Shown piece by piece: positions 11,321 to 22,694 of a stretch of 62,500 bases of DNA. Made by a program: the position numbers and the translations under genes. The notes beneath the pieces are model-generated. The model saw only the letters and a list, made by a program, of their open reading frames with translations, did no database searches and was not told the DNA's origin. This DNA is from Prorocentrum cordatum. Its lineage: Eukaryota > Sar > Dinophyceae > Prorocentrales > Prorocentraceae. The stretch lies in NCBI GenBank assembly GCA_963575745.1, contig CAUYUJ010019274.1, positions 1 through 62,500 of the forward strand. The letters run 5' to 3'. Numbering within the stretch: position 1 is the first letter of the stretch; every line of letters begins with the position of its first letter.

Positions 11321-11479
11321 AGGGAGGAAAAACCACCCAGACCAGACAATTGACGTTTACTAAACGGTCCTGGGCGTTGACTAAACAGCCCTGCCCTGTT
11401 CGATTCATTCCTTTGGTGCGTTTACTAAACGCCTTCGCTTGTCGGGGTGATTATTATGGGGCGGATCTTCTGCCCTCTA
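11321..11479. other. Spacer with repeated GTTTACTAAACG-like palindromes
   Basis: Three related words (GTTTACTAAACGG, GTTGACTAAACAG, GTTTACTAAACGC) recur at about 11,353, 11,376 and 11,418. The first and third are near-palindromic. Confidence 0.7.
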
Positions 11480-12007
11480 GACCCGCGACCCACCCGCGAC
11501 CCAACAACGACCCACCCGCGACCCAGCCGCGACCCACCCGCGACCCATTTGCGATCCACCCGCGACCCGCCCGCGACCTACCCGCATTTGTTTAACGAAA
11601 AAAATTGCGCCTGCAGCGAGCTCGTTGTATAATTTGTGAAATCTTGGTGCCTGCGGCGGGCTTCTCCAGAGTTTCGCAAACTGCCGACGTTTCCACCGCC
11701 CGCGACCAATCCGCGACCCGCCCGCGACCCGCCCGCGACCCACTTGCGACCCACCCGCGACCCACCCCGCGACCCACCCGCGACCCACCCCGCGACCCAC
11801 CCGCGACACAACAGCGACCCATTTCCGACCCATTTGCGACCCACCCGCGACCCATTTGCGACCCACCCGCGACCCGCCCGCGACCTGCGCACAGTGGTTT
11901 AACGAAAACATCTGCGCCTGCGGCGGGCTCGTTGGATAATGTGCGAATTTTTGGCGCCTGCGGCGGGCTTCGCCAGAGTCTGGCAAACTGCCGACGTCCC
12001 AACCGCC
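11480..12007 (+). repeat. CGCGACCC minisatellite blocks 2-3 with a duplicated ~110-bp flank
   Basis: Minisatellite blocks at 11,480-11,588 and 11,695-11,890 alternate with two related unique segments, 11,590-11,701 and 11,897-12,007. Both segments begin GTTTAACGAAAA and share GCCTGCGGCGGGCTTC and GCAAACTGCCGACGT. The unit (flank plus minisatellite) is therefore duplicated in tandem. Confidence 0.9.
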
Positions 12008-12184
12008 CCCTCAATCTTATCCGCATCTGCGGGGTGCGACGTGTGTATACACATATATTTATATACACTTTGAGTTTATTTGTATATATATATATATTGT
12101 TTAAAGTTTTTTTAACATATCTATATACATATAAGAATAGGACAAAACACACACAAAAAAAAACGAAAAAACAACAAACAAAAA

Positions 12185-13865
12185 GGAGGCGAGGGGGTGA
12201 AATCGAAGTGGAACGGAGAGCCACCCACCAGGAAATCGATGTCGGTTTCGGATTCGCGCCGTGAGTGCGGGCGTGGCGAAGCTACGTGTACGGGCGAGAT
12301 GAATGAACCCTCCTCTGGCAAGGGCGCGCCAAGGACAGAAGTCCGCCTCCCCTGGCCGCGTGGCGGGCGGGTGCCGGTGCCAAGGATGTACCGCCGTGGT
12401 GTCCCGATGGTGTCCCGACGGGTCCCGTGGTGCCTTGCGGTGTCTCGATTGGTGTCCCGATGGTGTTCTTGTGGTGTGTCGATTGTGTCCCAAGGTGTCC
12501 TGCCGTGGTGTCCCTATGGTGTCCCGGTGATGTCCCGTGGTGTCCGGGCAGGTCCCGTGGTGTCCCATGGTGTCCCGCGGTGTCCCGCGGTGTCCCGCGG
12601 TGTCCCGAGGGGTCCCGTGATGGTGTCCCGTGATGATGTCCCGTGGTGTCCCGCGGTGTCCCGCAGTGTCCCGCCGTGTACCGATGGTGTCCCGCGGTGT
12701 CCCCTGGTGTCCCGTGGTGTTCTGCGGTGTTCCCCGGTCTCCCGCGGTGTACCGTAGTCTGCTGTGGTGTCCCGTGAGATCGACAGTGAGGTCGATAGTG
12801 AAATCGATCGTGAGATCGATCGTGACATCGATAGTGAGATCAAAAGTGAGATCGACAGTGAGATCTATAGTGAAATCAAAAGTGGCATTGATAGTGAGAT
12901 CGATTGTGAGATCGATAGTGAGATCGATAGTAAGATCGACAGTGCGATCGCTAGTGAGGTCGATTGTGAAGTCGATTGTGAGAACGATAGTGAGATCGAT
13001 CATGAGATCGATAGTGAAGATCGTTAGTGAGGTCGATTGTGAGGTCGATTGTGAGATCGATTGTGAGATCGATAGTGAGAGGGATAGCGAGATCGGTTGT
13101 GAGTTCGATAGTGAGATCGATCATGAAATCGATTGAGTGAGAGGTTGGTTCCTCCCCCCCCTACCCCCACCCCCAGAACCTCCTTAGCACCCGAAGGGTG
13201 GTCGTAAAGGTACATAAATCTACACCCATACAAAGGACCAACTGCTGGCAAATGTGATGGGTATGATGATGGCGATGCTGGTGACGCGCACTCGAGTTAG
13301 CGACGACGCGTGATGGCGATGTTGCGCTGCGATGTAATGTCACGATTGTCCCCGCGTTCGATCTCACTCGATCGACCCCACTATCGACCTCGCGGCCAGT
13401 CTTAGTACCAATGGATTCAGCGATCGATCACACTATCGACCCCACTAGCGATCTCGATCTCACGATCGATCTCACAACCAATGTCAAAATCAACCTCACT
13501 GTCGATCTCACCGTTGATCTCAATATCCATCATCATCGATCTCACGATCGACTTCACTATGGATACAAAGGCGGGACACCCCCCAGCCACCGCGCTCACC
13601 GTCGACGGAACACCGACGGAACACAGACGGGACACCGACGGGACACCACAGGAAACTACGGCGGGACACCCCAGACACACCGCGCGCCCACCGGGGGCGG
13701 AGGGGCGGTCCACTGCATCCGAATCGCCCTAGCGACGGCGGGGCCAGTCCTCTCGCGCGCACACGCAGCTTCGCTTCGCCCGCACGAACGACACGAACAC
13801 GACACCAAAACCGGTTTCCCGGTGGGGGGCTCTCCGTTCTACTGCAATCTCCCCCCCAGCCTCCG
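12185..13865. repeat. 1.7-kb composite imperfect inverted repeat
   Basis: The left arm has a roughly 118-bp flank (12,185-12,302), a GGTGTCCCGCG minisatellite (12,370-12,775) and a GAGATCGATAGT minisatellite (12,776-13,136). The right arm shows the same three parts as reverse complements in mirror order: an ATCGATCTCACT-type array (13,380-13,565), a GGGACACCGAC array (13,590-13,700) and a flank (13,748-13,865). Both flanks share GAACGGAGAGCC and GTGCGGGCG. The centre at 13,141-13,350 is unique apart from a CACCCGAAGGGTG hairpin. No protein-coding signal is convincing. Confidence 0.88.
12776..13215 (+). repeat. 12-bp GATCGATAGTGA array plus CACCCGAAGGGTG unit
   Basis: About 30 units of the 12-mer are followed at 13,141-13,215 by a GGTTCCTCCCCCC...AACCTCC segment and the palindrome CACCCGAAGGGTG. 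The same unit recurs reverse-complemented at about 56,518-56,815 and 57,063-57,360. Confidence 0.9.
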
Positions 13866-13869
13866 ACTC

Positions 13870-14135
13870 ACACACAAGCAAGCAAGCAAACAAACAAGTA
13901 AACAAACAAATAAGCATACACACATACATTCATACAGGCATAGAAAAAACAGACAGACAGGCAGACAGACAGACAAATAGACACGCATACACACATACAT
14001 GCATACATACAGACAGACAGACAGACAGACCGACAAACAGACATACACACAGACAGGCATACATACACACAGGCATGCACGCATGCATGCAGACTAACAT
14101 ACGTGCATACATGCATGCATGCACACATACATAGG
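13870..14135 (+). repeat. AAGC/AAAC, CAGA and CATA tetranucleotide array
   Basis: Successive tetranucleotide tracts, mainly CAGA at 13,950-14,040 and CATA/CATG to 14,130. Confidence 0.93.
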
Positions 14136-15475
14136 AGAGGACGCGTTTCACGGGCGCTTGCCTTGGGAACATTCGGCGGCTGTTTCGAACGGGGGGGGGG
14201 CCCAAACACTCGGCGCCGTCGATCAAAAGCAGGGGGGGCTCTCCTCCCCCCAAACCCCCCCCTACCGACCCCCCCCCCCCTCGGCGCCAGCGCCGGCGCT
14301 GGCTGCCGCCAGCAGCGCCGACGGCGGGGACGATTACCAGAGGCACCCCAAGGGGGGGGGGGGCGGGAGGGGGGATTGAAATAACCCCCCTGGCACCGGC
14401 GCCGAGGCTGGCGGCAGCCAGCAGCGCTGGCGCTGGCGCCAACGACGGCGGGGACGCAGCGACGATTACAACCATTACCACCACCACCACCACTACCACC
14501 ACCACCTCCGCCTCAACCCACCACCACCACCACCACCACCAACAACCCACCACACAACCACCAACACCACCACAGCCACCACCACCACCGTAACCACCAC
14601 CACCACCACAACTGACCATCATAACCACCACCACCACCACAAAAACCCACCACCACCACCACCACAATCAACCGCACCACCACCACCGCCACAACCACCA
14701 CCACTACCAGCAGCACAACCCACCGACACCACCACAAACCACTTCACCACCACCACCACCACCATCGCCGCCACCACCACCACCACCACGTCCACGAACC
14801 ACCGCCACCACCACAACCACAACCACCACCACCACCACAAACCACCACCACACCACCACCACAACTCACCATCACCACCACCACAAAAACACACAACCAC
14901 TACCACCACAAAAACCACAATCTACCACACCACCACGTCCACGAACCACCGCCACCACCACTATCAGCAGCACAACCCACAACCACCACAACCACAAACC
15001 ACCACACCACCACCACCACCGCCACCACCACCACCAGCACCACCTCAACAAACCACCGCCATCACCACAACCCACCACCACCACCACAAACCACCACCAC
15101 ACCACCACCACAACCACCACCACCACCACAAGCCACCGCCACAAACCACCACCAAACCACCACCATCATCACCACCACCACCCACCACCACAACCACCAC
15201 AACCACAAGAAACCACCACACCACCACCACCACCACCACAACCACCACCACCGCCACCACCACCACCACAACCCACCACCACCACCACCGTCGTCCTAGT
15301 CGACGCTGCCCGCCGCCGCCGCCCGCCGCCACAGGCGCCGGCGCCGGCCCAGAAAAGGAAATCGTCGTCCCCGCCGCCGCCGCCAGCCGCCGCCGACGCA
15401 AGCGCTGGCCCGAGGCGAGGGGAAGCAGGGGAGGGAGGGGGGGGGGGTCGAACGCCCCCCCCTCCGTCACGGGAA
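14136..15475. repeat. (CCA)n array of ~830 bp with GC-rich flanks in inverted arrangement
   Basis: CCA repeats with CAA and CGA variants occupy 14,465-15,290. On the left the flank contains GGCGGGGACGATTAC. On the right the reverse complement appears as AAATCGTCGTCCCCGCC at about 15,358. GCGCCGGCGC-type runs occur in both flanks. Long G or C homopolymers occur at 14,188-14,200, 14,270-14,280 and 15,438-15,448. No gene is seen. Confidence 0.88.
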
Positions 15476-15825
15476 AGCATGCATACATTCGTACATACAT
15501 TCATACATACATACAAACAACCATACAGACATGCATACATGCAGATATGCATACATTACATGACATTACATTGCGTTACATGGCATAATACCACATTACA
15601 TCACATCCAGAAATACAGACATACATACATGCACACATGCATACCGACAGACATACATGTATATCTAACTACAGACCTTCCGGCCGACCTACATACATAC
15701 ATGTATGCATGCATACATACATGCATACATGAAGACACGCAAGCATGATTACATGCATACATGCATACATGTATACATGCATACGTACACACATACATAC
15801 ATACATACATTCATAGACATGGGCA
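15476..15825 (+). repeat. CATA tetranucleotide array
   Basis: Imperfect CATA/CATG/CAGA repeats with an ACATTACATGAC-type variant block at 15,550-15,605. Confidence 0.93.
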
Positions 15826-15859
15826 ACTGATCCGGCACACCTTGCGCACGGTCCGGGGC

Positions 15860-16440
15860 GCCTGAGTCGCGGGCGCCCTGGGAGGGCAAAAGACGACCCA
15901 AGAGTACCCAAGAAGACCCCAAGAGGCCCCAAAGGGACCCCACAGGCAGCCACGAGGGACCACTGGTCAAGATAACCGCAGGACGGAGCAACAGGCTCCC
16001 TCGACGGCCCAAGGAGACCCAAAGAGGGCCCCAAAGACGCCCCGAAAGGGAACAAATTATATTTTCCGTTTGCGCTGTAACGAATTTCGCACACTCAACT
16101 TCTCCATTTTCGGAGCCTCCACGACCGCCAATCAGACCCTCAAGCTCGCCCCAAGATGGTTTGCAAGGCGCCCCAGACACCCAAGAAAAACTCAAGAGGG
16201 CCCAAGATGGCTCAAGAAGGGCCCAAGATACCCCAAGAGGGCCAAAAACGCCCACGAAAGCCCCTGGAATGTTTCCAAAAAGCCAAAAAGCCGACGGCAG
16301 CTCCAAGCAGCCCACTCCAGACCGCCCAGAGAAAGCCCCCAGAGACCCCCAAGACGACACAACCTACACAGACCCCAGGACGGCCTCACAACGGGCCCGA
16401 AAGACCTGCGGGACCCGTCAGAGATTCAGCACAGACACAT
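15860..16440 (+). repeat. CCAAGA-NGGCCC dispersed repeat, copy 2
   Basis: Same family as at 9,170. The phrase GCCCTGGGAGGGCA followed later by ACCGCAGGACGGAGCA recurs at 44,340-44,430. A short unique AT-richer insert lies at 16,060-16,130. Confidence 0.82.
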
Positions 16441-16494
16441 ACGTATGTGAACATGTGTACACACCAGAAGCACAACTAGCACGCGCGGATCTAT

Positions 16495-17008
16495 ATATAT
16501 ATATATATATATAGCAGCCATATACGTATACTTAGTCATACATAAACACATACATACACACAGACATGCATACATACATACATGCATACACCATACACAT
16601 GTACATACATGCATGTAAACGTACATGCGTACATGCACGCAGACATGCATTCATACATGCATGCACACATGCATGCATACCTATAGACATATACATATAT
16701 ACACACATATACACATACATACAGACAGACATACATACATACCGACATATCTACCCACCGACCTACCTATAGGCATGCATACGTACATACACATATACAT
16801 ACATACAGACATGCATGCACGCACGCACGCATACGTACATAGATACGTGCATACGTGTACACATAAACACATACAGACATACAGACATAGCTACATACAT
16901 AAATGCATACATACATACACCGACATATATATATATATACATACATACATACATACATACATACATACATACATACATACATACATACATACGTATATGT
17001 ATATATGC
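16495..17008 (+). repeat. AT run and CATA tetranucleotide array
   Basis: An AT run at 16,492-16,513 is followed by CATA/CATG/CAGA repeats, almost pure CATA at 16,940-16,992. Confidence 0.95.
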
Positions 17009-17009
17009 A

Positions 17010-17048
17010 CTAGAACCATCGCGCGCTTCGCGCGCGCTTTGGTTCTAG
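17010..17048. repeat. Strong 39-nt hairpin
   Basis: CTAGAACCA pairs with TGGTTCTAG at the ends, and inner CGCGCGC pairs with GCGCGCG around a TTC loop. It stands directly at the end of a CATA array. There is no T-run terminator or ORF beside it. Confidence 0.85.
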
Positions 17049-17119
17049 CCGAGATCACGGCAAGGCCCCGGCAGAAGTGTGAAGGCAACCTTTTTTTCAT
17101 ATGTGTGTACGTGTATATA

Positions 17120-17435
17120 TCTGTCCGTCCTTCTCCTCCTCCTCCTCCTCTTCCTCCTTCCCCTTCTTCTCTTCTCCCTCCTCCTTCGTCCTCTTCCTCC
17201 TCCTCCTCCTCCTCGCCTGTCTCTTTCCCCCGTTTCCTTAGATACCTTCCTTCTCCTCCACCACCTCCCCCTCCCTCATTTGCTTCTGCTCCTCCTACAC
17301 GATATTTTCCTCCTCCTCTTCCCCCCCTCCTCTTCCTTCCCCTCCTCCCCCCCCTCCTCAATATCCCCTGCCCTCCCCCCCCCCCTTCCCTGGCCCGGAC
17401 GCGCCCCGATCCGGGCGCCCCCCCCCGGCCCGGAT
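17120..17435. repeat. TCC-rich microsatellite with C homopolymers
   Basis: TCC/TTCC repeats end in C runs at about 17,376-17,388 and 17,420-17,426. Confidence 0.9.
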
Positions 17436-17599
17436 ACCCATGGGAACCGTAGGCCCCACGACCCTTGAAGTCGGCCCCAGGAGTCCTCCGAATCCATCGG
17501 CCCCTGGGCGCCCCAGACCTCTAGGGTCGAAGATCCTCAATCGCGGCCCCACGACCCATCGGCTGCCGAGACTCTTCGGCCCCACGACCCGCGGAGTGA

Positions 17600-18720
17600 C
17601 GAGGAGGGACACACGGCAGAAGCAAGGGAGAGAGAGGGAGAAGTCGAGGGGAAGCAGGAGGAGGCGGAGGAAGAAGAGGGAGAGGAACAGGAATAGGAGG
17701 AAGAGCAGCCAGAGGAGGAGGATCGGAGGAAGGAGGAGCAGGGGGAAGGGGCGCCAAGGAGGGATCAGGCGCTTGAGCAAGGGGACGGGACTTATGTTCC
17801 CGGGAGTCTTCCTGGGAACATATTGCGCGACAGGAGGAGGAGGAGCCCGAGAAAGAAGAGGAGGGGAACGAGAAGGAGGATAAGATCGGCGAGGTGGAGA
17901 AAGGGAGGCACGCGGAATTATATTCCCGGGGAGCCCCCCGAGAACACATTTCGTGACAGCAGGGGGAGGAGCCCGAGCAGGAGGAGGAGGACAGGAACGA
18001 GGAGGAGGGCTAGAGCAGGAGGAGGAATCTCTCGAGAAGGAGGAGGAAGAGGAGAAGGAGGAGGAGGAGGAAGAGGAGGGGGAGGAGCAGGAGGATGAGA
18101 AGGACGAGGAGGACAGACACGCAGGACAAGGTGAGCGGCAGGAAGAGGAGGAGGAGCAGGACGAGCAGGACATAAGGAGTAGGCGGAAGGGAAGGAGGGT
18201 GAGGAGGAGAAGAAAGGGAGCGGGAGGAAGGGACGTTCAGGGGGAGCAGGAGGAGGTAGAAGAAGGACAAGGGGAGGTGCAGGAGTAGCATGAAGAGCAG
18301 CCGCAGCAAGAGGAGGACATGGGAAAAAAAAGACGAAGGGGCAAGGTGGCGAATAACAGAAGAAACACTCGAATGCAAGCAAAGAAATTATGTTCCCGGC
18401 AGGCGCTCCGGGAATATATTTCGAGAGACCAGGAGAGAGCTCCACAAGCAGGGGGATGGGAAGGAGGAGAAGGGGAGCGGGAGGAGGGGGAAGGGGGAGG
18501 TGCGGGAGTAGCATGAAGAGCAGCCGCAGCAGGCGGAGGATCAGGGAATGACGATGGAGCAGGGCGGCGAAGAACAAAAAACAATGTTTCGAGGAATGCT
18601 GTTTCTGGCAGTTCCGAGAATATATTTACATTTCCTGAGACCGGGAGAGAGCTCGACAACCAGAAGAAAAGAGGAGCAGGAAGGTTATAAGGCGGACGAG
18701 AAGCAGGGTGAGACGCAGTT
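17600..18720. repeat. GGA-rich tract with four related hairpins
   Basis: Degenerate GGA/GAGG purine repeat containing four similar palindromic inserts at 17,792-17,834, 17,917-17,963, 18,387-18,433 and 18,582-18,644. Each has TATGTTCCCGG or a variant, a short loop, then CCGGGAATATATTTCG or a variant. A second shared word, GGAGTAGCATGAAGAGCAGC, occurs at about 18,282 and 18,503. Confidence 0.82.
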
Positions 18721-18739
18721 GTTCAAGCCTCTTGGGGTA

Positions 18740-19080
18740 TGTTTTGGTATATAACGTGGCCATTGTTGGCCTCTTGGGCGGCCTGGGCATGTTGAGGGTC
18801 TCTGTGAGCTTCTTTTTTCACCTCTCGGGGTCCGTGTCGGAACTCCTTTGGACCGTTTTCGGTGCCTCTTGTGCCGTCTTGGGGCCCTCTTGGGCCGTCG
18901 TGGGGGCCGCTTGGAGCTCTCTGGGGCCGTCTTGGTGCGGTGTAGGAGGCGTCGTGGGCCGTCTTGGAGCGCTCTGGGGCTGGTTTTGGGCCTCCGTCCG
19001 AAGGTCAACAAGAGGTCTGGGGTCGCCGCTGGCGCCTCGGAGGCCCTGGAAAGCCGAAACCCTGTAAAAACACAGGGGAG
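18740..19080 (-). repeat. CCAAGA-NGGCCC dispersed repeat, reverse orientation
   Basis: Words CGTCTTGGGGCC, CTCTTGGGCC and GCCGTCTTGG recur every 10-20 bp. They are the reverse complement of the family at 9,170 and elsewhere. Confidence 0.8.
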
Positions 19081-19146
19081 GTGAGCCCCGGAGCCCCCAT
19101 GGAGGGCGCAGGCACACTCCTGGCGGCCCCGATCCTCTTCCGCCGG

Positions 19147-19147
<1 letters not shown>

Positions 19148-19187
<40 letters not shown>
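19148..19187. repeat. (AT)n microsatellite
   Basis: About 20 AT dinucleotides ending in GTGTATGG. Confidence 0.97.
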
Positions 19188-19191
<4 letters not shown>

Positions 19192-19224
19192 ATGGTCGTC
19201 CCCGCCACGCAAAAAACATAAAAT

Positions 19225-19395
19225 ATTCACTGATCACGTTCTCCTCCTCCTCCTCCTCCTCCTCCTCCTCCTCCTCCTCCTTCTACGATCCTCCTTGTTT
19301 TCCTTTCCCACTCCTCCGTCTCCGAGCACAGTTCCTCCTACTCGCCCATCCTCCTCCTCCTCCTCCTCCTCCTCCTCCTCCTCCTCGTTCCCCTT
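19225..19395. repeat. TCC microsatellites
   Basis: Two TCC runs, 19,231-19,280 and 19,347-19,387. Confidence 0.95.
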
Positions 19396-19409
19396 CCCCT
19401 TTCCGAACC

Positions 19410-21230
19410 CACTTCTTTGGTGCAACACAAAAACAAGAATACACAGCGTCTGGCGCCCTCGGTGCAAGGAAATGCAGTGGATTGCGTATTGGTTTGGCTG
19501 TTTTGGCTTGAGACGAAAGGAGACACTGTGCACTGCTCGAGTTTTGTTCTTCGGGTTCTGTGGGGCCCAATGCTATCCTCCTCCTTTCTCTTCGTTCCGT
19601 CTCTTTCTCATTTCCCTCTCTTCCTTCTCCATACACAAGTCATATTCCTTCTCCTCCTCGCCCATCCTCCTCCTCATTTCCGTTTCCTCTATCTTGGTGG
19701 CAACACAAAATCAAGAATCCACAGCGTTTGGCACCCTCGGTGCAAGGAAACGCTGTGTATGTTTGTGTGTTTGGTTTATTGGGTGTGGGGGGGTGGGGGG
19801 GCATTCGTTCCCTCCTCCTCCTTCTCCTCCTCCTTCTCCTCCTCCTTCTTCATTTCCTCTTTTTGGGGCGGAGGGGGGGGGGGGGAGGGGGGAGGGAGGA
19901 GCCTTACACCGAGTGCGGCCAACGCTGTGTAGGATTGGTTTCATGTTGCTTCAAAGAGGAGGCATCGGAGCAACACAAAACCAAGAATCCACGGCGTGCA
20001 GCGCCCCTGGTGTAAGGAAACGCTGTATTGTGTAGTTGTTGGGTTGACTTGGTTTGGGAAGCAAGGAAGCACTGTGCATGTTTGGTTGTTTGTTGTGTTG
20101 GGTTTGGGGGGTAATGCTCTCCTCCTCCTCCTCCTCCTCCGTCTCCTCCTCCTTCTCCGCTCCTGGTCTTTATCAGTTCCAGATCTTCCTTCTCCAAACA
20201 CAAGTCCTCCTCATCCTCGCCCGTCCTCCTCCTCCTCCTCCTCCGTCTCCGTTCCCGTTCCTCCTCTGTGAAGCAACACAAAATCAAGAGTGCACAGCGT
20301 TAGGGCGTCATGCAACCTCGGCGCCAGGAAACGTTGTGTATTGCTGGTGTGGTTGGTTCTTGGCGTGAGGAACAAAGAAAAACAGTGTACTTCTTGGTGT
20401 GCTTGATTATTCAGTTCTGGGGATGGCGATGCTCCCCTCCTCCTCCTTCTCATCCTCCTTCTCCGTTCCCCCTCCGAGCCTCCAAAAAAACGAACCAACA
20501 CAGTGCCTCCATGTCCCCCAGGCCAGCATAACCAAAACACCCAAAACATCATTGCACCGAGGGCGCCAAACGCTGAGTATGATTGATTATGTGTTGTTTC
20601 AGCGTTTGGCGCCATAGGTGCAAGGACACGCCGTGTATGTGTGGTAATGGTGGTTGTATTGGTTTGGGAGACAAGGAAAAACTGAGCAAGTGTGTCGATT
20701 TTTAAAATTGGTTCAGGTGGCCCCAATGCCCCCCCCCGTCCTCCTCCTTCTCCGCCTTTTCAATTCCCTCTCGGAGCCAACCCCCCAATAAAAACACTGT
20801 GCGTCCTTGTCCCCCAGGCCAAAACAACCAAACTGACCAAAAATACACAGCGTGGTCTTGCACCGAGGACGCCAAACGCTGTGCGGTCTTGGTTTTGTGT
20901 TGCTTCAAAGAAGAGGAATCGGAAAGGACAAGGAGGAGGAGGAGGATGGGCGAGGAGGAGGGGGAATTGCGTTTGGAGAAAGAAGAGAGGGAAAGGAGAA
21001 AGAGAAGCAACGGAGAAGAAGGAGGAGCAGCAGGACGGCACTGGGACCCCCCAAACCCAATGAACCAGTAACAAAGACACGCGCTGTGTTTCTCATTGCT
21101 TCCATCACCAAGGCAACCAAACAAGTCAAACATGCACAGCATGTCCTTGCACCGATGGCACCAAACGCTGTGTCTTCTTGGTTTCGTGTTGCTTCAAAGG
21201 GGAGAAAGGAAAACAGGAGAAGGGGGAGGA
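19410..21230. repeat. Cluster of ~170-300-bp repeats carrying a conserved 38-nt hairpin
   Basis: At least seven related copies occur in both orientations, separated by TCC or GGA tracts. Direct copies start near 19,418, 19,698, 19,971, 20,273 and 20,595. Inverted copies end near 20,925 and 21,208, and partial inverted copies lie at about 19,904 and 20,545. The edge word is GCAACACAAAA. The core hairpin pairs CACAGCGTTT with AAACGCTGTG around an inner GCACC-CTC-GGTGC stem; the copies at 19,720-19,757, 20,846-20,883 and 21,135-21,172 are all exactly 38 nt. A GTTGGGTTTGGGG-like segment closes each unit. It could be a MITE or SINE-like family; no polymerase III boxes or coding are evident. Confidence 0.87.
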
Positions 21231-21329
21231 GGAGGATGGGCGAAGAGGAGCGATCACTGAATGCGTTGTTGGTGCCCGTGATTTGGGGGTTGCTGGGGGG
21301 CGACACGTATATACATATGTGTATTATGG

Positions 21330-21570
21330 ATGTATGTTTGCGTGCACACATGCATGCATACATACATACATGCATGCATGCATGCATACAGACAGGCAGA
21401 CATACCTACCTACCTACCTACCCACCTACCTACCTATCTACATACATACATACATACCTACCTACCTACCTACCTACATACATACATACATACATACATA
21501 CATGCATGCATACATACATACATACATACATACATACATGCATACATATGCCTGTATATATGTGCACATG
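21330..21570 (+). repeat. CATA and CCTA tetranucleotide array
   Basis: CATA/CATG repeats with CCTA runs at 21,402-21,440 and 21,456-21,476. Confidence 0.94.
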
Positions 21571-21689
21571 CACAATACATATTATACCAACCAGGGAGGG
21601 GCATCGGATGGAGGGAGCGGGAGGGGGGAGGGCCGAGCCCGCAAACGCACCCCTGGGGCCTCCTGAGCCTCCAGTTCCATCTACACTCC

Positions 21690-22230
21690 GTCGCCTCCAA
21701 GATTCCTACGATTCCAACACGCGAAGGAGGCCAATATAGCCTCAAGACGGCCCAAAAGCCTCCAAGACGTCGCCAGAGAGGACCCCCAAGAGGGCCCCCG
21801 AGAGGCCGAAAGCCGCCCAAGTCTTAAGGAAGACATGCATGCGTACGATATCCTCCCTTTGGATGTCAACAGCGTCCAATGCGGCTCAAGAGGCTCCCGA
21901 GATCGGCCAAAAAGGTCCCTGAGGGCCCCGAGATGGCCCAAGAGCCCCAGGACGGCCCCAGAAGCGTCCAAGACGGCCCAACAGCGCTCCAAAAGAGCTT
22001 CAAGAGGGGCCCAAGAGGAGGAACTCGATCTTCCATTTCGGCCCTCCGCCTCGAGAGGACCCCCGAGACCGTCAGCAGGCGCCCAGCAGCCCCCCCAGGA
22101 GGCCGCCAAGAGGCGCCCAGGAGGCCGAAGAGATGCCCCAGCAGGCCCCCCAAACGATTCCCAAGAGGCACAGGGCCTCACCCGTGGACTTCGCTTCTCC
22201 CGTGGGGATCGGCGAGATGGCGCAAGCCAC
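21690..22230 (+). repeat. CCAAGA-NGGCCC dispersed repeat, copy 3
   Basis: Degenerate units as in the other copies. The segment GGAACTCGA...CTCCGCC...ACCCCCGAGA...CAGCAGGC at about 22,018-22,085 recurs in the next copy at about 22,988-23,052. Confidence 0.8.
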
Positions 22231-22690
22231 CTGGACATGAATGCATGGAAGTGCATATGTACAGTCGGGGCGTTGACCAAAGGAACCCTAAATGAGGAGC
22301 GAGGCCCCGTCTGCCATAAGTTAAACTTCGATTTCCCATCGAAAACATAAGGAAAACCTGAGGCAAGCTGTGGAACAATTAAGGAACACGGAGCCCCTCC
22401 TTCTGAGGCAAGCTGTGGAACAATTAAGGGTTCCTTCTTCAGCGGTCCGACTGTATATATGTGTCTATGCGTGCACGTGTACATCCGCCACAACATGTAA
22501 GTAGCGGGGTGCCCCCAGGCTCGTGCAGCCCTGAGAGGTACAGGGTTTGCAAGGATCTGAAGGGCCCCGACCCCCTGCTTTCCAGCCGCTCCTCGGAGCT
22601 CTTAAAGCTCCTGGGAGCTTCCCAGCACCCCTGGAAGCTCTGAGGAGCTCCCGGAAACCCGAATGTCCCAATAGCTGCCTCAGCTAAATA
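22231..22690. other. Unique spacer with a 45-bp tandem duplication
   Basis: The 27-bp word beginning CTGAGGCAAGCTGTGGAACA occurs at 22,358 and again at 22,403. The rest is unique with no coding signal. Confidence 0.75.
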
Positions 22691-22694
22691 AAAA

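Noticed and set aside
11003-11363. Arg/Pro/Thr repeat ORFs such as RDPPRDPP
   Set aside because: Translations of the CGCGACCC minisatellite.
12197-13136. Open frames with VSRGVPW and SEIDSEID repeats
   Set aside because: They follow the 10-11-bp and 12-bp minisatellites; periodic translation only.
19410-21230. CRISPR-like array because of repeated palindromes at 270-300-bp spacing
   Set aside because: Repeats are divergent, in both orientations, with microsatellite spacers, and the genome is eukaryotic.
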